DNA of 64,000 nucleotides from Trichostrongylus colubriformis (lineage: Eukaryota > Nematoda > Chromadorea > Rhabditida > Trichostrongylidae). Under the pieces are notes generated by a model. The model searched no databases and was not told where the DNA came from. It was given only the letters and a program-made list of their open reading frames with translations. Positions 45,901 through 58,100 of this stretch are shown here, piece by piece. Position 1 is the first letter of the stretch; every line of letters starts with the position of its first letter. Made by a program: the position numbers and the translations under genes. The DNA lies in NCBI GenBank assembly GCA_963978905.1, contig OZ022256.1, positions 30,653,426 through 30,717,425 on the forward strand. Reading direction: 5' to 3'.

Positions 45901-48257
45901 TCTATAGGTATTATTGTCTTCCATCTCCCGGGTAACCTTTTTCGACTAAATATATATCAAAGGAGTACTTTCGAGGCATTCTATTATATGATTTCAAATA
46001 TGTCCTCCAGCAACCAAATCCAGTCGTCGTATAAACGCTGCATTCGAAGAGGGTTCAATGTTGAACTTGTGGCACAACTTTGGTTCAAACGCTTTCGAGA
46101 AGGCAACTACAACGTCGAAGATTCTGACCGTTCCGGGTCCCCTTCGGAGGTAGACAACGAACGATTGCGGATGCTGTCTTGCAACACTATTCTAACAGCA
46201 GACCTATACTGTCAGCAGCCGTATATTCTGGTCGCGAAAATCACAGAGAAACGTCCGAACCATGACACGATTTTTTTCCTACACGATAGTGCTCGCCCAC
46301 ATATAGCAAAAGCCAATCGCCAGAAAATTCTCGAGCTCGGATGAAAGGTGCTGCCCCATCCACCTTATAGCCCTGATCTTGCTTTATGGGATTATTACCT
46401 TTTTCTTTCCCAATCTAACGCCACTCAAAGAAAAACCTCCGATAATGAAGATAACATGAAACGGTGTTGTGCAACTTCTTTAAATCAAAGCCAGAACAGT
46501 TCCATGCGGATGGCATAGCGAATTTGCGTGAAAGGTGGCGAAGAGTGGTAGAACAAGATGGTGATTACCCTGTTTCATTGTATGCTCTGTGTTTTGTAAT
46601 ATCGTGTAAAAATGAATTGCTTCAAAAAACGAAAAAAAAACTTTTTCGACAACCTAATATTTATGGATGGTTGCTGAAGCTACTCACAAAAAAACAAAAA
46701 ATGGAACTTAACTAACTAAGCGCTCGAATATTTCGCTAAATTTTGGTTCGCTTTGTTAATTTGCACGAAACCTAAATTTGGTAAATTAAAAAATTTTGAA
46801 GTAATGTTGTGGGCGATGCTTCTGTACATTCTGGTTTATCCAGTCTTCTTTGTCGACCCTTTCGACATTGTTTGAAAGCTCGGCGACTCTCCCTGTTAAT
46901 GAGATTTTAGATTTAGGAGGTTGTCGAATAATATTGTGCCGACCTCATGCAAAATGAGGCCTGTTATACTGACTTATTCCCCGAGCAGCAAAACTTTCTC
47001 CGTGAAGGATCAAACCCCGGTCATCCTACAGAATGTTTTATGTATAGTGTGTAGGAACCAACGCTGATGACGTCTCCAGTGATGGAGCTCAACTTCATGC
47101 AATCATAACCTGCGTTCTGTCTGTTCTGGAGCTCGCTGGTAGTGCAACTTTCCATGTTTTGTTAAGAACGACAACATTTGCTCGATGTATGAATGTGGTT
47201 GCATTTACCTCTTTTGGTAGATATTCGGTAGTAGGCAGAACATAGTTTGCTGTATCGCTAGAATTTTTGGTTTGATATTCCAGTAAAAATAGCCAAGCTA
47301 CTCAATTTTATGTTGACATGGTGTACCATCCCTTCTGGAATCCCAATAACCGATCCTCGTTTCTTGAGTTATCGTAATGAATTTTCACAGACATTTCGTG
47401 AACATTATTTCTTGCTAAGCTACGCGGAAAGTTTGACTAGACTGATTGGTGGGGTTGAGGTCAGTAAGGAATTCGGAAGAAATACTTCCCCTTCACTTCC
47501 CTGCACTACGTTGTAAGCCAAACTTTTCTTTTATTTGAAGTCTTAAAAGCTGACTTTGTGTTTCTTTCCATTGCCGCTGCGATGTTTCAGCTTCTTCCTG
47601 GTGCTGGCGCAGTGGAAATAGAATTAGCTCGTCAAATCGAGTCTTATGGTGAGAAGTGTTCGGGTCTTGAGCAGTATGCTATCAAGAAGTTTGCATATGC
47701 ACTCGAAACACTACCGAAGTGTCTTGCGGAAAACGCAGGCATCAACGTAAGTTCACTTATCTGTATGGTTCTACAGGTGTCCTTTCATTTCCCTTACCGT
47801 AACTATTTGAAGGCTACCGATATTCTTACCAAACTCAATGCCGCCCACGAATCAGGACAGCAGAATGCTGGTATAGATATCTGGAAACATGGTACATTTT
47901 TCTGAAGAGTCGAAAGTTTATTTCATTGTGCTTATTTCTTGGTTTGTTATAGAAATAATGGATGCCGGGGAAAACTCCATCTTCGACTTATTTGCCGGTA
48001 AGAAACTTGCCATAAAGCTCGCTACTGACGCCGCTGCCACGATTCTCAGAGTTGACCAGGTGATTTCTAATTTTTTTAGTGTTTTCACAAGAATTTTTCA
48101 CAAGAATTTTTGGACGTGCAGGTGTAGCTAGATGCCCTTTCCTTGTTTTTATGTTTCAAATATTTTCTAATAGATTATTATCGCCAAACAAGCCACCGGT
48201 GGACCAAAACCTCGCGGACCTAAACCACAAGACGAAGATGAAGAAGGAATGGCGTAA
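39975..48257 (+). CDS. cct-8: Chaperonin CCT (TCP-1) subunit theta, complete 17-exon gene
   Basis: Subunit of the cytosolic eight-subunit chaperonin that folds actin, tubulin and other proteins using ATP. Exons: 39975-40031, 40085-40175, 40254-40390, 41970-42044, 43942-44055, 44151-44235, 44627-44715, 44835-44948, 45012-45116, 45170-45243, 45341-45407, 45494-45583, 45654-45776, 47591-47746, 47813-47891, 47953-48059, 48174-48257. All borders are AG/GT and all phases close, giving 548 codons plus stop, the usual length of the theta subunit. Family motifs are present: TNDAATILKELD near residue 65, GDNTN (the GDGTT site with its Asp kept but Gly replaced by Asn), FNVDNIRICKILGSG, CRTVGAQ, and the ATP-site motif GAGAVEIELARQI. 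The C-terminus is acidic and ends in EEGMA. Theta is chosen over other CCT subunits because of the YGPNGMNKMVINHIEKLFVT and FDLRRLCRTVGA blocks. Introns 3 and 13 carry mariner insertions. csn-4 follows on the same strand. Confidence 0.97.
40513..41365 (+). mobile_element. Internally deleted mariner in cct-8 intron 3
   Basis: The 853-bp element is flanked by TA, with near-perfect inverted ends beginning TTAGGTTGGACGGGAAGTTC. Decayed transposase remnants run on the plus strand: LRQFRERCEIHEHRLGSS, then several frame changes, then HARPH-like and LPPTPI-like pieces, then LPERWQYIVDHDGAYFGD at the C-terminal end. The central part is missing. The end sequence differs from the other two mariners in this window, so it is another subfamily. 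Confidence 0.9.
45793..46657 (+). mobile_element. Internally deleted mariner in cct-8 intron 13
   Basis: The 865-bp element is flanked by TA, with inverted ends TTAGGTTGTCGAAAAAGTTT (right) and TTAAGTTGTCG (left). The plus strand carries an N-terminal transposase piece (QIQSSYKRCIRRGFNVELVA, QLWFKRFREGNYNVEDSDRS, then SGSPSEVDNERLR) fused to a C-terminal piece with FFLHDSARPH and, after a stop, VLPHPPYSPDLALWDYYLF. The region containing the first catalytic Asp is deleted, so it cannot be active. Confidence 0.9.
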
Positions 48258-48515
48258 GCGTTGAAATGCCATCTGGTGTAACCCGCTAAATTGGGAGTAC
48301 AGTTCTCATATTGATGGTTTTAATTCCCACATGAGCATTAAACTATGAAATTCTGTTGGGAGGCGATCGTTGAAAAACTAAAGGAATAATGATCTTACAA
48401 GACGATCTGCTTGCCATTTTTGTAGCTTGAGGTTTGTTTCTGTTTCTCTCTCGTTGTTCATCGTTCGTATTGCTTGCTTGTTATGTTATGTATCAGACAC
48501 TTGTTGCCTCAACAT

Positions 48516-48521
48516 AATAAA
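48516..48521 (+). terminator. Polyadenylation signal of cct-8
   Basis: AATAAA lies 259 bases after the cct-8 stop codon and is followed by a T-rich stretch. It is the first canonical signal downstream of the gene. Confidence 0.6.
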
Positions 48522-49141
48522 TTTTTCCAGTGAAAGCATTCATGTTTGCTGAATAGGTGTGGTATTCATTTTTTACCGGAATGATTTAGTTTTTGAATCC
48601 CTTGGAAGGATTGTTAGTAGCGTCGCATGACATCCTCAACTTGAATTCCCATACTGAAAGTGAAGTACTAATGTCCATGCCATGGTTTCACAGATGACGT
48701 GACACAGCACAGGGTTGGTCTTAATTTGTCCTGGTGATCAATGAGAGGAAATCATGGCAGCTTTGCAGGGGTGCTGCTTTAAGAAGAACAGTGGCTACAG
48801 GCCCGGAAACCTAAGGTTACGTGGACGCGACACTTTCTGGGTTTCCCATGTCCCTGCCATGTATGTATTTCGACTGATGTCAGCATATTCAACAGTATTC
48901 AGTTGTGATCGCATCTGAAAACTTCTGAGGCTAGCCGCAAATGAATCTAGGAAGGTGAAAGGGGGTATTCGAGCAGGTCGGAGCTGCTTAATGAAAAACA
49001 TTCCTAAATCAGATCGATAATCATAATAAGAGTTGATACAAATGTTCATGAATCATATTAGAGGGTATTGATAGTAAGAATAAAATAAGAACAGGTTATT
49101 GAGGAACGACACAATAGCAGCGATATCGGCTATTTTGTTCT

Positions 49142-52100
49142 ATGGATATGTCAGGGGAGGATGCTGCAGTTGCGGCAGAAGTATGCTCAATTATGGCTAA
49201 GGAAACAGACCACAAGTCTCAGTATGATGGGTTAGTTTAAAGTTTTTAGCCATATTTATCCTCGACCATTCCTTGACTTATCTCACAGCTTCCGCCTTTT
49301 TCGCAAAGCTGCCGTCATCTCGCTGGAGCTCTGCACGGTCTTTTTGTACTGAGAAAGGAGCAATCAGATCGCATTCATATCTTGCATACAGTTGCTAGTC
49401 GTACGAGTAGGGTAAATTGACACAACAATTCTGTGACCCCACCGAATTGCAGTATTATAGATTCGCAAACCCCGCTACGCATGGAGTGAGCGAAGCGTTT
49501 TTCATAAGGACGTCGTGAGTGGCACGTTACCGAGGGATGATCGACAATAGAACGCTCAAGTGATAGTCGAACAGCGTGATAAACGCGTAGCATTTCCTGC
49601 GTGTGGAAGCCAGCTAATTATGTTATTATGTGATCCTGCGTCTAAGCGAAGTCGCATTGCAGGATGTGACTGGGGAATTCTCAGGACTGTGATGAAAAGC
49701 GAGAGCATGCACTAATGCATCTAGTCATCCCGAAAGAGCCATAAAGTTACGTCATCTTCGCGGCGATCCTCAATTCATCTTCTCTTAATTTTCTTTGGTT
49801 GCGTTGGAATCTGCTGATTTTTGCTTGAGTCATAGCACAGTAAGCCAACTATGGAATAAAATCTTATAGTGGCGTACTGACCTGCATTGCGCATTGCTCT
49901 CGGGCTCAGTCTTTTGTGTAGTCTACCAGGTGATAGATTTCTGTGTTACTTTTTGTGTTAATTCGCACCAGTAAGTCAGAAATATACCTATTATGCTGAT
50001 TTCAGGCTTTTGGTAATGATGGAGAGGATCTTTCCTGCACGAGTTAGCAGTGAGGTTGATGTCATTCCGCTTGTGACACTCATGAAGACAGGTGAGGTCC
50101 TCTGGCTGACTGCGTTCAGGCTTTTACGGATCTCATTTCAAAATATCAGCGCACCCCTGACGTGCGATATCTTGATGACTTGTTCTACTGCGCTTATTCC
50201 ATGACCTTAAGGACAGTGATAGGGGTAATGTGGGTGATAGAGAATTTCCAAAAGATGTTACTCACTTGAAAACTAGGGCTAGGAAGCCTTTCTGCGGTGA
50301 AATCCCCGCGATAAAAAAATACGGCCTTCTCAGCTCCAGCCGCCTTTCTTATCCCGGTCCGGGGTGATGTGCAAGTGTTCCGACCGCTGTTCAGAAAGGT
50401 CAGGTCACCAGAGTTGTGTAGCGGGCGATCCACTGCAGAAACGTTAAAATAACAATTCTCATGTGTCTCTACTTTATATTACAGATTGTTACAGTTCTGG
50501 TTTACCCCTTTTTTATAGATCTTATCTGCTTTTTTTGGACTCAACTATTGATATCATATACATCTAACTTTATTACATATTTCACAAATATCTGCCTTTA
50601 TTCTTTGGCCTTCGTCTTTGACTCAAGTGGACCAGTTACGTAGCCGAGATCTTAAAATTAGTAAAGAATCAATCGTCTTTGAAGCAAACCACTCATAGGT
50701 GACCTGACTCCACACTAATTACTGGAGTACTTGCCCCCCCCCCCCCCGCGGTCCGCCTCCTGGGGTCGACTTTGCCGAAGAATGTCTGAGGTATAAAGTA
50801 ATGAGCATGATAGCGGAATGACAATTATCATATCGTATTAATGCTGTATCGATCGGAATGCCGTGGTCCTTGAAGTGTCAGCTTTCAATGGTCGAAAACG
50901 TCTACCGGCCAGTATCAAAGATTGGAATGACCGATGCAGCCGAATTACCCATACCACTTTAATGCACTTTATGAAGAGTGGTAAAGTGCGAACAAGGATA
51001 CCATGTTCATACTGCTGTAGAAGAGACTAATTGTGAAGTGTCTTCGACTACACGAGTATCGCACACTGGCATTCTTTACCTTCGTTGACTACGCTAGTAA
51101 GAATAAAGCGTCATAGAAAGCGACGTTAACAAACTGATGAAATAAGGTGCTTTGGCTTGATGTGAAGACCACGTACCATTTAGAAGACGAAAATTCAGGA
51201 CTTTACCAACTCCCCTACTTTATGTTGTAAGAGATCTCATGCAGTAGTCCGTGTACTTGATTTTCAGCTTACTCGATTGTGATCGCAAGCACAACTACAG
51301 TCCTTTCACAGCTCTAGACTGGACGTGGCCTGAGTGGCGAGAGTGAGAGTGTGGCGGGAGGTAGAGTGTGTAGCGGGGAGAGAGAGTTTGATACACTCTC
51401 ACCCACCGTAGGCCACGCCCTATCAAGTGCGCCGAAATGGACTGTAGATGTGTTGTGCATAGGGAAATGGCTTCTGCTCGGTAGACAACTCAGCTGCAGC
51501 GCTCTGTTGCTACCATACGTCATGTGGAAACTCGTCAATCTGAGTGTGAGAGCGTCGCTTGAATGCTGGTAGGAGAAATGGACCTGCGACATCGCCTGCA
51601 TCCCAACTCATCCGCCCCTTGATCATGATTACATGTTGTTGGTGGAGATGCAGGCGCAAATGCAGTATTGTATTTCCTCAGAGGCATCACTATGCGAAAA
51701 TTTGGCAAGGATTATGACACCGCAGCTGACAGGCTTAATGTTTTCAGTGATCGCTCTTGAAACCGGCAGCCAGGTGGTGTCGAGGCAACTAATCACTGCC
51801 ATCGCCCAGCGGGTGGAAACATGTCAGCAGGACGAGTCTTCTATCCGGATATTGGCTGATTCCATCCTTGCCGTTCTTGATACGACTAGCTTGGCATTTG
51901 AAGAACAGGTGTAACGCAATAGATCACAAATTCATTGGACAAGGTAGTGAATCCGTTAATATTCAGAAGTGTGCCATTCGCGCTCGATTGGCTAGTCTTC
52001 ATGAAGAAGCTGGTCGTTACGTTGAAGCAGCTGAAACATTGAAAAAGATTTCAACGGACAGTGCGCAACGGTGAGCTTTCGGATTCATGCTTGAAATTGA

Positions 52101-55100
52101 TTCTGAATAATTATAATTTTCAAGCCCTTGCTCTCCTGCCCAAAAAATGGCGCTCTATCTGCGCATCGGTCGCTTGCTGCTGGATAGTGGTGATTACGCG
52201 GAAGCAGAGCAATACGTGAATCGAGCCAGTTTGTTGCAGACTGAAAAGGATTGTGATGCATATAATGTGGAGTATAAGGTATGGGGATATGAATTGATTC
52301 ATTGTAGAAAAAGAGTATTTTTCTGAGCCACCTAACAGTTTTTTAGGCAATTTATGCTAGAGTGCTTGACGGTCGGCGAAAGTTCACAGATGCAGCACAA
52401 CGCTATCATGAGCTGTCGCTTGTTGTTGATCTACCTGAGAGTGATCAGAAAACGGCACTCTCTCGCTCTATAACTTGTACAATTCTTGCGGCACCAGGTG
52501 ATCTTATTACATTTTCATTTTTTTCTTTTAAAGCACCTGGCAAAAAGTGTTCAATTGCTAGACCCCCACATGGAAAAGAAATGGGAACTGTTCTATGCGT
52601 TCTCTTCAGTTTTGACGCTGATGACCTCTGATTCTGCAGACCTCCTCTGTACAATAAAATGTATGGTATCCCTGTATCGAGGCTTGTGGGGCTGTACATC
52701 TCCCGTACCACTGAAACTGTTCTATGCGTTCGTACCACTGGTCTAATTCTCATTCTTTTTTGAATTACTCTTCAAACTGAATGTATGTAACATGTATGTA
52801 TCTTCGTATGCTATCGCCCGTAACGGATACGAAGTCGAGATAATTTCGCGGTGTAATCTACTTTACCAATCTACCTCCCACTTTACAATTTACCATACCC
52901 TCACATGACTATAAAAATACATAAGAGCAGAGATCAAGCGACAGAAATCTAAAATGAATTTCAAAGGCAATAAGAACAGTGATCAGGGCAGATGCGGATA
53001 GTGGAAAGTTTGAGCCTGGTGCATAGTCGTTTGGGGAGTTTACGCGTTTGAGCCTTAGAAGCCGCGCCATTGTGCCCAGAGGTGGTTCCAGCAGTGGACT
53101 TGCCTTCCGTGAATGGCCCGATTCGAACCAGGATCCTTTCGCCCATTCACATTTGGAAGGAGTCTCTTTGGCTGCTCACTGGAGTACTACCAACCATACC
53201 TAATCGGTGGAGAATTCTTGCCTGTCGTTGTGAGCTTACGGTCGCCTTTTCTCGGAGATCTCTCGCCATCTTGGTTTTTTAGGTCCTATTTGTACACAAC
53301 TATTTACATATAGTCGTTGATATAGCATAACAGCGAGCAGATTTTCGATCAGTACGATATCAATACTATGCTCTTTTTTGAAACCTAGTTTCCAAATTCC
53401 CTGGCATTGAACTGCATTTTGCATGCAGATTAAGTTCCCTAAAAACAACATGGTGACTCGAGAGCTGTGCATTCTTCGCACTCGTGAGTATCTTCGCTAT
53501 CTCGATAAGGCGCTTAAGAATGCACAACTGTCGAAGAGGCGCAGACATTAGCGGGAAAAAAACTATGGCTCATGGTGCTCATACAGTGCTTGCACTATCC
53601 GAGAAGTCTATTCGATCTGGCGAAATAGGTAGCAATCCAGGCTAAACCAGGTCCGTATAGAAGAAACTTCATTTTCAAAGGCAGGGTCAAGCGTCCAGTT
53701 GAGGAAAATTTTCAAAAAATACGACCCCCCACCGAAAAGGGGGCCCCAATACGACCCCCCCTCTTTTTGCACAGAACCCATCAAATCAGCATTTTTTGAT
53801 TTTTTGAATACTAATCACCAATATACAACTAAATGGACGCAAAAATCCGAAAAATATGTGGTACAGGTGGAATTCCCAATAATATACACCAATATATAAA
53901 CTATGAATCCTAGATTACAGATCGGATTACGCTTCTATCTCATAATCGAGCAATTACAAATAATAATCCAGAATACCCTACACATCTACAGAAGTTCAGG
54001 ATCTCATGTCAGGCGACGGCTGCGCCGCGGCGATCGAAGGAGCGCGGTATCTTCCCCATACTAAATTCCGACATTATTAAAACACTTCAAACTTTACCTA
54101 GAGCCCATCTTTCAAACAGCTGTAAACTGTTTTCCTAATAACTCCCTTAGACCTATCTATTGGCCGCTTGCTTTCCTCAATGGTTGCTTAGTTCTCGATA
54201 TGGAATTCCAGTTGAGGATTAGTTGAGGAAAATTTCGAAGTGTTCCACGGAAATGGCCATAACTTCCTTCAAACTTAACCGCATGAGTTCGTTTTGGTGA
54301 AGCAGGGTCTGCTAGGTTGTCGCTTTCGAACGATTACCTGAGCTATGCCATATCTTCAAAACGAAGAAAGTTATTTTGGGAGAAGCCAGTTGAGGATTAG
54401 TTGAGGAAAATTTCGAAGTGTTTCACGGAAATGGCTATAACTTCCTTCAATCTTAACCATATGAGTCCGTTTGGGTGAAGCAGGGTCTGCTAGGTTGTCG
54501 CTTTCGAATGACTACTTGAGCTATGCCATATCTTCAAAACGAAGCAAGAAAAGTTCAAAAAAGCCAGTTGAGGAAAGCTTTTTTTCGTCGAATTTGCGAG
54601 ATCTTTCCACGAATCTTCCCAAAAATCGATTCATTGTTACTGAAATTTTTCCAGTATGCATCCTTCGCTCTCGGAGGCCTAGTGGAAAGGCGAGAAGCGT
54701 CGGTCAGCTTCTCTGTGGGATGCGCCATGCATCAGGATTTCATCCACATTCTCAATGAATACAAACGTTTTTCCGGTCCGCATGGTGGCCGCCAACACTA
54801 GATTACGTACTTGCGATCGTAGTAAGAAATGGAAAAAGTTCATATCAGCTAATTTTCCGCTTTCATCCCATTGTTTCTGGAGTGTCCATCCACGGTGGTA
54901 CCCGCTGATAGATATCGCTTTCCACGGCTTATCGGTGAATTCCGGAGGTGTCTCTGTACGTGGTTTCGGTGTCAGCGGACCAACGAAAGAGTTATTGGTA
55001 CTGGCCGGTTTCGTTGTGGATTGCGCCACGCATGAGGTTTCCATGGTTATTAGGTTAAACTAGTTTTGGGTTCGAACCCATTCAGTCAATTTAATCACTT

Positions 55101-58100
55101 CGCCCCTTACACTTTAGACCCTAAGCCTGAGAAATTCTGCTGATCACTGCCTACCTCAACAATTACGACCCCCCCCCTCCTAGCGGACCAAATACGACCC
55201 CCCTGCAGAGGATTCCTCAACGGAGGCTTGACCCTGTTCAAAGGTATGGCATCACTAGGAGTGAGGAGATGGTGGGAACTAGAAAAACATGTTCTCGGAA
55301 AACAAACATTTTATTTCAGAAGAAATCGTGTGGTGAACTCGCATTGAAAATGCACTACTTGGGGCTTTTTCGTGAACACGCAGCAGTGTGAGTCGCGTTG
55401 CCGTATCTGTCATGGGGGTTGCCTGAATGGCGGGACAACGTTCGCAGCCCCTGTCTTTGCCCCTCGTTCGTCTGCATCTACAGCACCGGCCAGTGACGCA
55501 GAAGGGCGCGAAAGTGAAAGAGTGGGAAGAGGGTCTTCAGGCACTTTTCTAGCTTTTTCGCGTTTCATTTTGTTCTTTCTTTACTTTCACACTGCTGAAC
55601 GCCCCTAATTTGTATTCCCTAGTTATTCCACGTCTTGTCAATTCTGTCCCGTACGGTGTCTTCAACGTTCCCGTGTTTTTCGTGGTGATGCCGAACCGTA
55701 TCATTAACCTGCGGGTGTAGTAAGCGAGAGCGCTCCTTGAAAGGTTACCTGTACACATGTTCGGACGCGTCTCCAAGGGACTGCTGCCTTTGAAAAGTCG
55801 TGTTGGCGGGTTCCAAGCTGTGGGTTGGAGAAGGGCGCTTGAAGTGAACAGAATTACGGTGATAATCTATAGTGCTTGTGTGAGGCCGGGCGGATGAATC
55901 ACTAAAGAGTGCCCACCGTTCCATTACAGCACGGGGAAACATCCTGGGAGGCGAGCATTGGTTTCAGAGGAGGTAGCTGCAAGACAAAGATGGACGTGTT
56001 GACGTCTTTACGTCAAATCGCTTTTGCGTCCGCAGTAGCAGTGCTTTGTGCCATTTCTTTTTTGGCCAGGAAAGACGCGTTCTATAATCCGCTCACGAAA
56101 TCCATCAACTGGGAGGTGAATGATTATAATGTTCATGATTTCACCGCAATCAGGAATGGCATTTTTCGATTTGGAATCGGTGTCTTAGGAGCTTGCATAC
56201 TAGGTCACTGCGATGACCTTGGCCACAAATAGGAAATAGGAGTGGATGTGCGTGCGCGTCCCTTCACGTGTATGCTGCCCTGGGCACACGAATACGCCCT
56301 TCCATCCTGATGAGCAGGATCAGAAGGATCCAGGAAGCTCATGCTTAGTTTGCGTGATTAAGCGTGGCAGGTTCTCCCATTTTAGGGCTCATCGCTTCCT
56401 GCTGTTTCAATCAAAGTGCCTTGATCAATTGAAGCTTCGGGCAGCTTATTCTCATTCCGAACTTTTGTGGAGCTTTCAAAGTTTAATACAAGTCGTATAG
56501 GCGGGCTGACGCGTTCCGCTGTTGACACTTCCCTTGAACTTTACTTCCGTCAGCTTCATCAGCTCTTTCGATAAACAGGCTAACAATAAGCTGATCATAT
56601 ACAGCAAGGTAGTAATAAAGGTAGCACGTATAGAATGAGTAGATAATGAAAAGTTCAGTGTAACATACGTAGTTCATTCGAAAACGTTTTTATGCGGAAC
56701 ATACTTTAGGTACTGCTCGTTCTCGAATGCTGAACACTTTGTTCAAAGATCCACGTGCTGCTGAGCTACCATCATTCTCCCTCCTGGAAAAACTCTACTT
56801 GGATAGGCTAGTGAAAGCAGCGGAGGTGACAAAACTTTTCAATGCGGTTAAGGATCACTGTAGGATAATGGCATTCTTTTATAGCTGGTGGAGTTTGAGC
56901 GAGAACTTCAACCTCATCAGCGAACAAATGAGCATGGTCAGTCAATTGTTGAAGGAGTGATAGTGGAGCACAACATGACGGCCGTCTCGAGGCTCTACAA
57001 TAATATTGCGCTATCCACGCTCGCTGAGTTATTGGGAATTTCTGCAGATAAGGTAATTTCCTTTCATACTGTCAGTATAACGTAAGTTCCGCGATGAGTG
57101 AATGCTAGCAATGCCATGAGCACTTGGGAAGTTTGAGTGTGGTTCGTGCTCAGTGCTATGATTCTGATTCAATCGTTTGTATGCGTCGGACAAACACCAC
57201 AGGAAAAATGACTAAAAGAGAAACTAAGCTTGGTCAGGTGGGCGGACGCCCGATTTTTCGTGCGTTTAGCGTTTAGGCGCAGGAGTATAAAAAAGGTGAA
57301 ATAGCTTTCAGCTGTTCACCCCGGATTCGTGTAGAACCCAGTGACAGAAAAACCATGAAATGTTATTTTCGGTGGGAAACTGCAAGGTTCTCAAGGGAAG
57401 CGTACTCGGTTGCTGACTGACAGGCCGTCCTTGAGGCAAGTGTTGTGGGTAGCAATCGGTAGCAAGCATGACCACGAACAATATAGAGCTGTGGAAGAAG
57501 AAATTGAAAATATGCATGTTGGTTAGCCTTGAAAAGACGTTCTGAGTGCAATATAAAAGAACAAGTCAATTGGTAACTTTTTCGAGAAGAACATATGGAA
57601 AAAGTCCTTTGAGGTAGTAGCTCAACGCATCGAGGTTCTACAATCCTGTTCCACCACCTCAATTTGTGTAAAACGGATTATGCAGGGCATTGAACATGAT
57701 GCTGAAAATCAGCAGTGAGTATACAGTAGTCTACAGTACCAAGATAGATTGTAGATCAATCCATCTCAATTTTTTCTAAATACGGACTATACGGCGGCTA
57801 GTACTGCGACTGTAAGGTGGCTTGAGTAGTGCGATTACATAGAATGATCACATTAGGCGTATAGGAGATAAATCCAATATGTGCTCACCGTGCGGAAAAA
57901 GTAGCCCCTTTTTTCACGGTGCTAGGTAGCTAATATTTCCCAAGTTTACGCAAGCGCATTCATACACGTGGATGTGCATTGTAAATTTTGCTGTTGCTTA
58001 TGGGACAGTGGAATCCAATTATCAATTCAAATTAGTCCATTCGGAATAAGCCACTCAGAATATTGCATCGGAAATAAGAATGAGGAATAGTGATAACAGA

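Noticed and set aside
53090..53140. Possible tRNA on the minus strand (GGTTCGAATC)
   Set aside because: A B-box-like sequence is present, but the T stem does not pair and no cloverleaf can be drawn.
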